A stretch of 32,853 bases of DNA, taken from assembly GCA_033557685.1 (NCBI GenBank), contig JAWQRN010000256.1, forward strand, positions 1-32,853, given 5' to 3'. Position 1 is the stretch's first letter. The number at the start of each line of letters is the position of its first letter. The translations under genes and the position numbers were made by a program. Under the pieces are notes generated by a model. That model did no database searches and was not told the origin of the DNA. It saw only the letters and a program-made list of their open reading frames with translations. The stretch comes from Sperchopsis tessellata. Taxonomy: Eukaryota > Arthropoda > Insecta > Coleoptera > Hydrophilidae. Shown here one piece after another: positions 19,360 through 28,475 of this stretch.

Positions 19360-19435
19360 TTAATATATTGAGTTAGTTAGTTAGTCTGGTTTTAGGCGCA
19401 TCAGCACTAAAAGCTATTAGCGCCTTAATATATTG
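19360..19435 (-). mobile_element. 54-bp LINE 3'-end insertion with 11-bp target-site duplication
   Basis: TTAATATATTG occurs at 19360..19370 and 19425..19435, flanking 54 bp. On the minus strand the insert starts GGCGCTAATAG, includes GATGCGCCTAAAACC and ends in (AACT)3. A 3' segment with a tetranucleotide tail and perfect duplication is the signature of a severely 5'-truncated LINE placed by target-primed reverse transcription. The perfect duplication suggests it is younger than the surrounding relics. The same tail style is seen at 28476..28500. Confidence 0.85.
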
Positions 19436-19597
19436 GCTTGGCCGGTTTGTTAGATATTTGATTTAATCAAATATTAAAATAATACATTGTTGTATCCTTC
19501 TTTTGTTATTTTCCCTTGTTGTTGTTTTTCGAGGTTAGGTTCGCAAGAAAGCAACGTGATGTCTTATGTTATGTGAAAATAATTTAATGAATAAAAA
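19436..19597. other. Unassigned sequence left of the gypsy fragment
   Basis: It contains a palindrome ATATTTGATTTAATCAAATAT at about 19450..19470 and no coding motif. It could be part of the LINE, of the repeat family that forms the flanks of the gypsy fragment, or another insertion. Confidence 0.4.
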
Positions 19598-19705
19598 CTT
19601 TTCGTTGTCACGGTGTTTGGAATGCATTTATGTTTACAAAAAACCGCACATATGCAAAGGAATACATTTTATGTCACCAATTATACATTTAAATACATAA
19701 CAGTC
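19598..19705 (+). repeat. Direct repeat A flanking the permuted gypsy fragment
   Basis: This segment matches 21068..21213. Shared words include TTTCG, TCACGG, GAATGCATTT, CGCACAT, CAAAGG, TTTTATGTC, CCAATTATA and TAAATACATAACA. Relative to copy B it lacks about 40 bp after TCACGG. It joins directly to the C-terminal part of the gypsy RT. Confidence 0.85.
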
Positions 19706-20136
19706 ATTCAACTAAAATCATTATTAGGACCGATTACATATTACAATTGCTTTGTACCAAATATGGCAGATAATTTGCACTTATTTTACGATCTTTTAAA
19801 AAAGTAAAATAAATTTAATTGGACTAAGAAACATGATCATGCATTTGATGCAATAAAAAAAGAAATTGTGACTAATAGAATGCTCTCGCATTATGATACG
19901 AATAAACCACTCATATTAGCTACTAATGCATCCAATTACGGGTTAGTTGCAGTTTTATCCCATCTTACCTGACGGTTCAGAGAAACCTATTGCTTTCGCA
20001 TCCCGAAGCTTATCAGATACAGAGGGGGATTACTCTCAAAAAGATGAAGAAGCTTTATCAATTTATTGTGAATTCAGAATTGTTTTCTATTATTTATATG
20101 GCAGACAATTCACACTTTTAACAGACCACCAGGTAC
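19706..20136 (+). pseudogene. Ty3/gypsy RT C-terminus and RNase H fragment
   Basis: The frame to 19804 reads QLKSLLGPITYYNCFVPNMA then DNLHLFYDLLKK, the end of a Ty3/gypsy RT (LxSFLGLxNYYRRFIPN). RNase H follows: FNWTKKHDHAFDAIKKEI, then SHYDTNKPLILATNASNYG, where the first RNase H Asp (ATDAS) is Asn. After a frameshift near 19950 come LPDGSEKPIAFASRSLSDTE, YSQKDEEALSIYCEFR and FYYLYGRQFTLLTDHQ. It stops at DHQ, where gag sequence begins in the same frame. The enzyme that would remove RNA from the RNA-DNA hybrid is thus damaged and cut short. The normal partners, the RT N-terminus before it and integrase after it, are not where they belong. Confidence 0.9.
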
Positions 20137-20640
20137 CAGATGAAGGTAAGGTGGAATAAGTTTTATGTTGCATAGGCGACCACTTATATAATAGACTTAA
20201 GAACTCAGTTTTTTCAAAAAAAGATGTAGTCAATGGATGAAGTAGAAAGAGCACTAACAGTGGTGGTAAACAAAAAGGCTTCATCATTTATTGAAAGACA
20301 AAACCTGAGGGTTAGGAATCAAGGCGATGGGGAAACTTTCTTAGAGTTTTATACAGCTTAGAAAAATATTGCAGTAATTTGTAATTTTGAGGGGGAAGAA
20401 AGACTTAACAGCGAATTAAAAGACCAAATTATGGCAGGTATTAGAAATTAAAATACATAAAATTTATTTTTAGTTAATGATTTATCCTTAACATAAATTA
20501 TTGCAAACGCCCAAACAGACTAACAACTTATACTGGGTATGGCAGCTCTTAAAATTGAAAATGGGAGTCTGGTGAATATAGTATAATACTTCATAAAAAG
20601 AAATTCCCTCATAATAAAAATTTTAACCAGAATCAGAAAA
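20137..20640 (+). pseudogene. Ty3/gypsy gag fragment placed after RNase H
   Basis: Starting at VPDEGKVE, in frame with the preceding RNase H, the sequence continues as IGDHLYNRLKNSVF, SMDEVERALTVVVNKKAS, FIERQNLRVRNQGDGETFLE, FYTA and SELKDQIMAGIRN (about 20155..20450). This is the central capsid-like part of insect gypsy Gag, with its FxxRxQxxGExxxEFxxxLxxLxxxCNF and LxDQxxxGIRN pattern. The N-terminus, zinc knuckle and protease are missing; RT starts about 30 bp further on. Gag normally comes first in the element, so its place after RNase H is abnormal. Confidence 0.85.
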
Positions 20641-20669
20641 CCTTTCGTAAATCTGAATCTGCAAAAATT

Positions 20670-21067
20670 GCAGTGGGTTCTCCTTTCTCAAAGATGGATG
20701 TCAGAGAAACTTATATGCATAAGTCATTTACACGAGAAACAGCAAGTCTGCTGACCATTAACACAAGTAAAGGCCTAAATAAAGTAAATAGGCTAATGTA
20801 TGGCATAACGACCTCTCCTGCACTTTGGCAAAGAGCCATGGAATCAATATGCAACGATATAGGAGGGCTTCAAACATTTTACGACGATATAAAAATGTCT
20901 TCACCAGACATTCTCAGTCATAAAAATAAATTAAAATTATTCTTTCAAATATGTCGTAAATTCGGGATAAAATTAAATAGGCAAAAATGTCAAATATATA
21001 AAACACAAATTACATCTAGGTTTAGCTGTTAACGCTCGTGAGATATCAAAAAACTCAGATAAAATAA
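20670..21067 (+). pseudogene. Ty3/gypsy RT N-terminal half placed after gag
   Basis: One open frame holds FSKMDVRETYMHKSFTRETA (first catalytic Asp kept), then NKVNRLMYGITTSPALWQRA, GGLQTFYDDIKMSSPD (the YxDD box as FYDD) and KFGIKLNRQKCQIYKTQIT. After a frameshift near 21020 it reads AVNAREISKNSDKI and runs into direct repeat B at about 21068. The RT thumb that should follow is present instead at 19706. The open catalytic half suggests recent descent from an active element, but it lacks the thumb and RNase H. Confidence 0.9.
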
Positions 21068-21213
21068 CCTTTCGCTCTTATCACGGCGATGTTCAGAATA
21101 GGAAAAAAATCTGTTCCACATTTTAGAATGCATTTCTGTTACCAGAAAAGCGCACATGCACAAAGGTATACTTTTATGTCGCCAATTATAAATGTAAATA
21201 CATAACAATCATG
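21068..21213 (+). repeat. Direct repeat B flanking the permuted gypsy fragment
   Basis: Longer version of repeat A (19598..19705), joined directly to the end of the gypsy RT N-terminal half. Its other end abuts the endonuclease half of the minus-strand LINE at about 21214..21225. One frame through both copies gives similar peptides (FYVANYKCKYIT here, FYVTNYTFKYIT in A), so it may be coding or an old insertion in RT. Confidence 0.85.
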
Positions 21214-21224
21214 TAGCTCCCGTC

Positions 21225-22120
21225 TTGTTCTTTTGGAGTAAATGGTGGTCAAATGCCGTATATCTTGTTTTAAGTTTTCTCATTTCAATATGGGGTCGAC
21301 CTTTGTACATATTTCTAGAAAATAATGAAGGGAGTAATCTTCCTCCTGTAACAGAAGGTTATTAAAGCGCCAGTATAGGGCGTTGAGACTTGGAGAGGAG
21401 AGGTCAATGTGTATTAACAAAGCCAAGTGGTCAGAAAAAAATGCTATGGTTTCAATGAAGGATATTCTAGGGATAAGGCTAGGGCTTACATAATATCGAT
21501 CTATTCAGGAAGCAGATGGTGGTGTTTTATTTAAAAAGGTATATCCTAAAATGTTAGGTTTGGGGGATACTAACCATGCATCTTAAATCCCGTATTGGAT
21601 TATGCGGGATCTTAGGGGATTACAGGTATATGGGCATCCAACCAGAGAATGGTATCTGTCATTGGAAGGAAAAAGATTACAATTAAAATCTCCACCAATA
21701 AAAATATTGGTGGAAGGTAGATCTGTTAGTATGGCGTTTAGGGTATTGAGGATGTCTCTGGTGAATATGTGAAGTGTATGCAAATGATTTTCCACTATAC
21801 ATGCAGCTTCCTGAAAGTGTCCATTATAAAGTGAGCTCTGTAATAAAATACATACTTTGGTTCTTTTGAAGTCAATAATTATTCCAGATTACTGATTTTC
21901 GGGGATAGTAAAGAAAATATTATAGTTGAATCTGTAATTAGGATGTGGCGATTTGGATGTATTTGTTTCTTATAATAAGAAAATGTCAAAATCATTGGTG
22001 TCTAGGAAGGATACTAGGGATAAAAACTTGGCTTCACTTTTAATGCTCCTCACATTTAGGATTATAATTTTTAATGGGGATTTATTTGTATTGGTTATTT
22101 TTAAAGGGATGCTGGAGAGT
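21225..22120 (-). pseudogene. Tx1/L1-like LINE, AP-endonuclease half
   Basis: The minus strand reads LKIIILNVRSIKSEAKFLSL and DTNDFDIFLL near 22080..21985 (the start of an APE-type endonuclease, with the QE site shown as a stop before ET). SGIIIDFKRTKVCILLQSS follows, then IFIGGDFNCNLFPSNDR (about 21700..21655), which keeps the catalytic GDFN. IDRYYVSPSL and FSDHLALLIHID (about 21440..21420) keep the catalytic SDH. YWRFNNLLLQEEDYSLHYFL and LEICTKVDPILK follow, as in the linker to RT. The sequence ends where the gypsy fragment begins, and its RT half is at 18440..19359. In intact LINEs this domain nicks target DNA. Stops make this copy inactive. Confidence 0.85.
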
Positions 22121-22407
22121 TAAGGAGTAGAGTGGAAAACTTTGTTAATCCAATAATTATTTGCAGGTTAACAGCTAACCTTTTACATCTACACAGTTTA
22201 TATTCAGTTTTCAAACACGACAGTTCATTTTGTATTATTGAAGGGAACTGCTCTCATATTCTAACTCAGAGTCGATGTAATTTTGGTCGCACTATTAAAC
22301 AATAGAAATTCTTTTAAAGCTGTCAATAATATATCATTTTTAAAAGAGTGTGTTAAATAAGACAGGTGTGAAACATTTAAATCCATCCTCTCCACCTATC
22401 ATATTCA
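22121..22407. other. Sequence upstream of the Tx1-like endonuclease
   Basis: No recognisable frame. It may be ORF1 or 5' UTR residue of the LINE, but no ORF1 motif is seen. Confidence 0.4.
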
Positions 22408-22470
22408 TACACACACATACACATACACACACGCGCGCCTGCAGTAGTTGGAGCCCATACACACACACGT
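22408..22470 (+). repeat. Interrupted (CA)n/(CG)n microsatellite
   Basis: Two CA-rich runs (ACACACACATACACATACAC, then CATACACACACAC) are separated by CGCGCGCCTGCAG and a short unique segment. A simple-sequence array with variants. Confidence 0.85.
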
Positions 22471-22510
22471 CTGCCGATAATAGAATTAAGGTAAGCGAAA
22501 ACAATTACTC

Positions 22511-22726
22511 ACGTTTGCATACAATAAATTCATTTCTATTTACACGAGATAGAATTCGTGACCATTATATTTACAGTTCAACTTGGTCCTTCCAAGTAAA
22601 CTCTTACATACTCTACTTGTTGCTCCTTCGCGCGTGTAATTAAAAATATTTTAATTCAAGCCGAATACGTATCAACATTTTAATCACGTTAACATACAAG
22701 GAATTTACTTCTGTTTACACGGATAA
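22511..22726 (+). repeat. Two diverged 40-bp direct repeats
   Basis: ACGTTTGCATACAATAAATT (from 22511) and ACGTTAACATACAAGGAATT (from 22687) begin related segments that continue through TTCT(A/G)TTTACACG(A/G)GATA. Spacing is about 176 bp. They precede the BEL/Pao remnants and might be leftovers of its LTR or 5' leader, which is unproved. Confidence 0.5.
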
Positions 22727-22989
22727 CTCACAACCAATTGGAAATGTCTTGTAGTGTAAACATGTGTAACTTTATTAAAAATTCGTTTTCGGTTATTACC
22801 TTAAATATATCACATAACCATGTTTTTAACACAAAAGGATAAAAGGCATTTAGAGTCAGATATCGAAATTCATGAAAGAAAATTGATGATCGCGGGATAT
22901 ACTGGATGCAATCAATTTGGCCAATTCGGATATAGTTCAATTTCAAGTTAAATATAAACTACTTTATATATCATATCGTTCATTTGATG

Positions 22990-23650
22990 AAATTTGTGAT
23001 AAATCATTCAGCATATATTAAAATTTGGAACGAATTTCTGAGTATGACGAATTTGAAGTAAGTTTTGTTAAAGACATTAAAAATGCTAACTTTCAACTAG
23101 AAGTAATTCATAATAAATTATGTAATACTCAGACCCATAGACTCATACAGTTCAAACTTCATTAAAAATCCCGAAAATAAGCATACCAAAATTCAATGGC
23201 GTTGATTTAACTACATGGCCAACTTTTAAGGACATATTCATATATTTAGTGCATAATTCTCCCCTCCCTGATGTAGATAAATTACATTATCTTTATGAGG
23301 CCGTATCTGGAAAAGTGTTGTAATCTTCTAACGTCATGACTCTCCTAGTGAACACAACTCAAAGAAACCACGCAGGCATTCTGGGAAATCGAGAAACCTT
23401 ATACCTCAACTCATCTATAGTCTGTTGATGTGCTCATTCGGACGACTCGATAGAAAAATATACTGCTGCTTTTCCTTTAAAATCAGATCTTCCTGATCTG
23501 CAAAATTCCTCCGATGAAGATCTTACACGCTTCCACCGGTTGTTTACTCATACAATACAATCTTGCATGGCTCACATCACGCTTTTGTGTCAAAGTATAG
23601 AACTGTGGATAATATAGCAAACACGAAACTCTCCTTTGAAGACTATCTCA
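22990..23650 (+). pseudogene. BEL/Pao-type retrotransposon gag relic (DUF1759-like)
   Basis: Frames in series give ERISEYDEFEVSFVKDIKNA and FQLEVIHNKL, then the diagnostic IPKFNGVDLTTWPTFKDIFI and YLVHNSPLPDVDKLHYLYEA / VSGKVL at about 23190..23320. That pattern (LPKxxLPxFxGxxxxWxxFxDxFxSLVHxN..LSxxxKLxYL) defines the DUF1759 gag region of BEL/Pao elements. A further piece, DLTRFHRLFTHTIQSCMAHI, lies near 23525..23585. Gag would form the virus-like particle. Stops and shifts break the frame. No protease, RT or RNase H follows; the sequence passes within about 150 bp to the end of integrase. Confidence 0.85.
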
Positions 23651-23789
23651 ATCTCTCGGCTTAAACTTTCATCAACTGGCCCTTTTTCATAAACATTATT
23701 TTCTTTAGAACCTCTTCAACAGAAAGTTTCTTTCTCAAATATGCATTTATTCACAAATTGTACCATTGTTCTTTTTTCATTCAAGCGCT

Positions 23790-24097
23790 ATCAGCATACT
23801 TTTCATATCTTAAAAAATACCCCCATACCCTTCCACACATAAGCAAAGGGACTAAACTATACAATAACCTTTACATCGATGACCACGTTCTAGTTATAGA
23901 ACCATCCACACTAGTTGGAGGACAGGAAGGATAATCGATATTCTTCCGGTTCTGATGGAGTTGTAAGGGTAATATATGTACAATATTCCAAGGGAATCTT
24001 TAAATGTCCCATTACCAAGGTGGTTCTTGACAAGTACTACCTTTCCCACAACGGAGTAGATTTCTCTGATGGATTAAGGATTCAGGATACGAAATGA
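23790..24097 (+). pseudogene. BEL/Pao integrase C-terminal fragment (DUF5641-like)
   Basis: A stretch ending YIDDHVLVIEPSTLVG is followed, after a shift, by SGSDGVVRVIYVQYSKGIFK and CPITKVVL (about 23950..24030). This is the V(G/D)DxVLIxE ... PGxDGxVRVVxVxxxxGxxxRPIxKLxxLP pattern at the end of BEL/Pao Pol. With the gag piece upstream in the same orientation, it indicates one element from which about 4 kb of pol has been deleted. A 3' LTR is not obvious after 24097. Confidence 0.8.
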
Positions 24098-24329
24098 ATA
24101 AGAAGGTAAATAGAAGTTTTGTTTAATTTCTGATTAAGTACAGTGACAATAACAAAATTTGATGCGTTTGTGGTCACAATAAACTATTTGTGAAAGTCTG
24201 GACACTGTAAAATGGTTTATTAAAAATTATTTGTTTTAGTGATTCAACTGTTTAAATAATTTCAGGTGTTTGCTCTAGAAATATCTTTATTTCTTTTGTA
24301 TATTTCTGAGGTAGAAAAACTAATACAAA
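24098..24329. other. Short AT-rich gap
   Basis: Nothing recognised; may include residual 3' sequence of the BEL/Pao element or of the following minus-strand gypsy element. Confidence 0.4.
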
Positions 24330-25210
24330 ATTTATTTTGTCTGGATTTGGTGTGATTCTTTTTGGAGTTACTTTTTGTATAGAAAGTAACACAAATTTTA
24401 GATCATTTTCTGCAAGTGTTTGCAGTATTTTATTTAGGTTGCCATGTCTTCTTCTAGGTCTATAAATAATATGATCACGTCATACATGTATACTACAAAT
24501 ATTATAAGACGTACTAAATCATCCTTTGGAAGGTAGGGTGCATTTTTGAGGTCAAAGGGCATTCGTAAATATTAGAAGTGAACTTCTTCGGTGTTAGCCA
24601 AATTTACCATCGAAAAGTAATTGCATCCCAATTTATCTAGACGGTCCCTAATATTGAACATCTACTGTTTTTTCGTTCAATTTCCGATAATCTATTGCAA
24701 TTCTCTATTTTTAGATGATCACTGATGATATGTTTGTTTAACATATAACTAATTTGTTTTTGGAAAAAAAAAATTGTAGTCAAAAGGAAATCGGTATTTT
24801 TTATGAATTTCTTCAGTAGTTTGTATTTCGTGTATGATGTAATTCGTGAAATATAAATGGTCCACTTGAGTTAAAAATGGATCTTTGTTTCTATCAAGGA
24901 TGATAAGAAGCTGACAATCTTCTTCGTAGTTTAAATGATCTAATCGAATCATAAGATTGGTAAACGTGGAAGTTAATTTCTTCCTAGAAGACATAATTGC
25001 TTGATTTTATTTTTTAACTAACTTATCGTGTTCATTTTTGCAATAAAGGCTTTACTAGTTGGACTGATGGATTGATTTCATTGTTATTAGCTGAAGATTA
25101 TGTCGTCGATATGGTTAATTAAATAGAATTGGTCTTTTTCAATAAGATAATCGCTATCGGGAAAATGTAAAGGGATTTCAAATGACTTGGTTTTATTTGG
25201 TGGGATGACA
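24330..25210 (-). pseudogene. Ty3/gypsy (17.6/297-like) reverse transcriptase relic
   Basis: Minus strand from 24994: RKKLTSTFTNLMIRLDHLNY, then DHLYFTNYIIHEIQTTEEIH and KKYRFPFDYNFFF, the segment before RT in 17.6/297-like elements (THxIxTxxxxPxxxKxYRyP). Then SSKNRELQ, RDRLDKLGCNYFSMVNLANT (near 24650..24590), where the catalytic LDLA position reads VNLA, and LRMPFDLKNAPYLPKDD. The YxDD box is represented only by a damaged YMYDVIIYL. An upstream piece (IPLHFPDSDYLIEKDQF, about 25180..25130) probably belongs to the protease-RT spacer. Inactive: catalytic residues are lost and frames shift. Confidence 0.82.
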
Positions 25211-25399
25211 TAATTAACAGTTTATTTGTTAGATTTTTTTTTTAGCTAAAGACATTATGATCATTATAAAATATTAAATTAACAGGGTCGAAATTAAATT
25301 AAAATTGTAAATTAGTGGGGAATCCAGTGTTACCGTTTAAAAACTAATGAAATTTTTGAAATAAACAAAGTACTTCGTTGGAAATATGCAAAACATATA

Positions 25400-25552
25400 A
25401 TAAATTTGATAATGGAGTAAGTGATAAGTTCCGATTAGATGGGGAAAGTTTTTGTTTGCCAAGAAAGATTCACTTATGTTTATAGTACTTCCAGTATCAA
25501 TAAGAAAGTTACCAATTAAGGTGAGAATAAATAGATATGAAAGTTTAGTCAT
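25400..25552 (-). pseudogene. Gypsy-type aspartic protease fragment
   Basis: LTLIGNFLIDTGSTINISES contains the DTGST active site within the hydrophobic context of a retroviral-type aspartic protease. It lies upstream, in element orientation, of the RT relic, which is the normal gypsy order. The rest of the protease is unclear, and the second half of the domain (LIGR-like) is not seen. Confidence 0.7.
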
Positions 25553-25559
25553 TTGCTAA

Positions 25560-25810
25560 TCTACGTTATACAACTCGAATGACATGGTTCATGAAAATTT
25601 ACTTCTAGATCTAGTAGAGGGCTCTCAAATGTTTCTTGGTATTCTTCCTCGTGTTAACTTTGATTTTCATATTGTTTATAAGAACTTGGAGGTATGTAAT
25701 TTTCGTAATTAAAATAGTCATAAGCTTCAAAACTTATTATCATAATTACTTTCTCCATAATTAAGGGTAGTTTGTGTTGATATTTGTTCGGGTGATGGTA
25801 GGTAGTCGTT
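25560..25810 (-). pseudogene. Gypsy gag C-terminal tail
   Basis: SPEQISTQTTLNYGESNYDN, YFNYENYIPPSSYKQYENQ and EEEYQETFESPLLDLEV lie in nearby frames directly before the protease. The Asn/Tyr/Gln/Glu-rich, low-hydrophobicity tail is the kind found at the end of insect gypsy/errantivirus-type Gag. No zinc knuckle is seen. Identification rests mainly on position. Confidence 0.55.
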
Positions 25811-26395
25811 AAAGTTACTCTATATCATAGAATTTCAACGCGGGTCATTCTAAATGGACTCGTCCTTTTACTTCGATGACTTGTTGCTTTACGTTGAAGG
25901 CTAAGGCATGATTATGGCTAGTGTGACAGGTTACTCTATCTCATAGGCGCTTACCTTACCAAGCGACACATATCTCATTGACTAAATAAACATCAACTAT
26001 ATGGCATTGCCATTAATGCACTAGTTGTATAGATAGAAATTTTCTGCTTGTGAGATGCATCTTTATTGAAGTAAGCTAGAGTCGCTATCTGGTTCTATAT
26101 GACCATTGTTATTCATTTACCATCCACATATCTGCCGATCAAGACTTATTCTATCCTCTGTAGGTAATAATTATTTTTCTGTGATAAACTATTGAAAATT
26201 AAGTGACCCAAACCGAAAACTTAATACTTCTAAACAATATTTTCTTTAATCATTTTATATCTCTACCTCTTTCTCTCCCTGATTTTTGTCACTAATGTTC
26301 AAACCCTTCACAATGCCGTAGTTATTATTATCATAATAAAGGTATTATTTTTATTTTATTCAAATAAGTTATAAATTTGCTAAATGGTTTTATGT
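25811..26395. other. AT-rich sequence, possibly 5' part of the gypsy element
   Basis: No gene recognised. A word GTTACTCTAT(A/C)TCATA occurs near 25815 and 25932. There is no clear LTR. Confidence 0.4.
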
Positions 26396-26660
26396 ATTCT
26401 TTGTTAAATTTATCCTTGTAATAATTTACTCGAGTATAATCATTTCATTTTTTATCGTTCTCATATTCTTGTGTCTACTAATTATATTTATTTTTCTGGA
26501 AATGAAATGTATTAAATATTTTTAGCTTATTCTTTGTTAAATTTAATTTTGTAATAATTGACTTATAATCACTGTTTGTTCTTTATTATTATTTTCTTGT
26601 ATTTATCAATTGTATTTAAATTCTTCAATCGGATTTTAAGAAGTCAGCGCGATTGAAATC
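26396..26660 (+). repeat. Diverged tandem duplication, period about 133 bp
   Basis: ATTCTTTGTTAAATTTA begins at 26396 and again at 26529. Both are followed by TTGTAATAATT, then ACT and TATAATCA, and later TTCTTGT and AATT(A/G)TATTTA. Two copies in direct orientation; origin unknown. Confidence 0.65.
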
Positions 26661-26754
26661 TGATCTCGTATTTCTCTATCACAAGGCAAGGTTAAGGCAA
26701 TGCATTTCTTTCTTAAATCTGTTTTAAATTTATTTTGGCTGTAGCCCACGTTCT

Positions 26755-27743
26755 TGATTGCGTTCGCAGTGTTATTCCTCACAAATTTATGTCATATTTG
26801 AGGGACCGCTCACAACAAGTTGCCCGGAAAAATGAAGTCACTGACTAAAAACTAGTAGAGAGAGGAGTGCCGCAGGGATCCATTCTTGGGCCAATTCTTT
26901 TTCTGCTATATATCAATGACATAACACAAAGTGTAAGAGTGGATACTATATGTCTGTTTGCTGATGACACTTCTTTTGTAAATACAAACAGAAATTTAAA
27001 CACTTTAAAAGAACAGACCAACCTATCCTTGGAAAGTGCAGAGAAGTGGTTTGAAGCGAACAAACTGAAATTAAACAGTCAGAAAACACAAATACAGACA
27101 GTATATGCAAAACAAAACGAAAATTTGCCCAAATAATCTGTCACCTTTCTAGCAATAAAGTTTTCTGAAACACTAATATGGACAAACCTTATTCAATATC
27201 TGAAAAAAATACTGGCCAGCACACTCTATTGCTTAAGAATAATAAACAGAAATGTAATACACCAGAGGTGACAAGAAATATCTACTTTGCAAACTTCAAT
27301 AGTGTCATATGGGGATCATCATCTGAAACGGAACAGATTTTGTTGATGCAAAAGAAAGCAATACGAATAATGTATGGTGCACAGCATCATGAGAGTTTCA
27401 GACCGTTATTTAGGAGGTTGAAAATATTGACAATTACCGATGTGTTCATTCTTGCCTGGCTACTGTATGTGCACCAGAGAAAGTCAGAAATCCCAACAAA
27501 TTCTCTTTAGCACGGTTACAATACCAGGAAGAAAGAAAATTTCAGTACCCCATTCCACAGAGTCAAAATAGCCCAACAAAGTACTAATTATAGGGCACTA
27601 CTACTATATAAAGTACTACCAGAAAACACGAAGCGGATGAAGCCGAACCCCTTTAAGAAGTGGGTGAAACAGAGATTGGTAGATCAAGCCTTCTATACCA
27701 TACAGGAATACATGGAGTCCAGTGTTGAAGCAATACCACAATA
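26755..27743 (+). pseudogene. LINE reverse transcriptase C-terminal half, CR1/Jockey-like
   Basis: The plus strand reads LDCVRSVIPHKFMSYLRDRS, then GVPQGSILGPILFLLYINDI and CLFADDTSFVNTN, with the FADD catalytic pair intact (about 26945..26980). EKWFEANKLKLNSQKTQ is the thumb. After frameshifts near 27135 and 27235 the C-terminal domain continues: EVTRNIYFANFNSVIWG, KKAIRIMYGAQHHESFRPLF, LKILTITDVFILAWLLYVHQ and RVKIAQQSTNYRALLLYKVL, ending VKQRLVDQAFYTIQEY near 27715. This matches CR1/Jockey-like LINE tails. The 5' half is missing (truncation). Only a few frame breaks are present, so it is one of the younger copies. Confidence 0.9.
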
Positions 27744-28475
27744 ATTTGACCACTGTATTGTGAATGTATATTACAGGGAAATATTTATAAATGTACAAAA
27801 AAAGACCGTCTCTTATATTATTGTGTTAGCATTAATCTTATTTGCACCTTTGTTGAACTAGTCTTAAATTTTGAATGGTATGTTAAATTATTGTCAACTA
27901 TCCATCTTAGTGATTACCCTTTCGCTTCATTTCCATTAAATTGTTTGCCTGAAGTTGTTTCCGAAACAGCTCCCGGAATTGTATGTTTAACGGTATAATA
28001 GAGCAAGCTTATTACCATAAGTATATTTACTATCGAGTTCATTACAGGTAACCCCCATCTATGTAACGCTTTTCCACTACACGTATATTCATGAGGGTTA
28101 TACACAACATTTATTTATTTTGAATTTTACAGCCCTGGATATCGGGACTTATGGTTTATTTTATTCAACCAACTAACAGTTTTTTATGTGAGTTTCTAAA
28201 GCCAAAGGTTGCATTTGTTGTTTGAATTTGCATATCACATTTTCATGCTGGTTTGTAGAATTAAATCTGACCAAGTTTAAATCAGTAAGTGTTTTTTTTT
28301 TGTGTTGTGATTTCAGTGTTTGGGTTTTGCACAGAACTGGGACATAAAAGATTAAAATTTTTCTGTAGACACAATATTTACCGAAAAACTACGAACATTA
28401 TGAGTGATATTTTAATGACTACACTAGTTTAAATCAAAAGTCTATTACTTTTTGCATATTATTATGATTGTTGTT
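27744..28475. other. LINE 3' UTR and unassigned sequence
   Basis: The first 150 bp is probably the untranslated end of the preceding LINE. The minus-strand frame at 27914..28105 has no known motif. No gene recognised. Confidence 0.4.

Noticed and set aside
19450..19470. ATATTTGATTTAATCAAATAT palindrome as a possible replication or transposition site
   Set aside because: AT-rich palindromes of this size are common in such DNA, and no paired copy was found.
19598..21213. Repeats A and B as ordinary LTRs of an intact element
   Set aside because: They lack TG...CA ends and a primer site, no target duplication is visible, and the domains between them are in permuted order.
26845..27063. Minus-strand open frame over the 26.8-kb LINE
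   Set aside because: Antisense of the RT palm; the plus strand carries the FADD and GVPQGS motifs.
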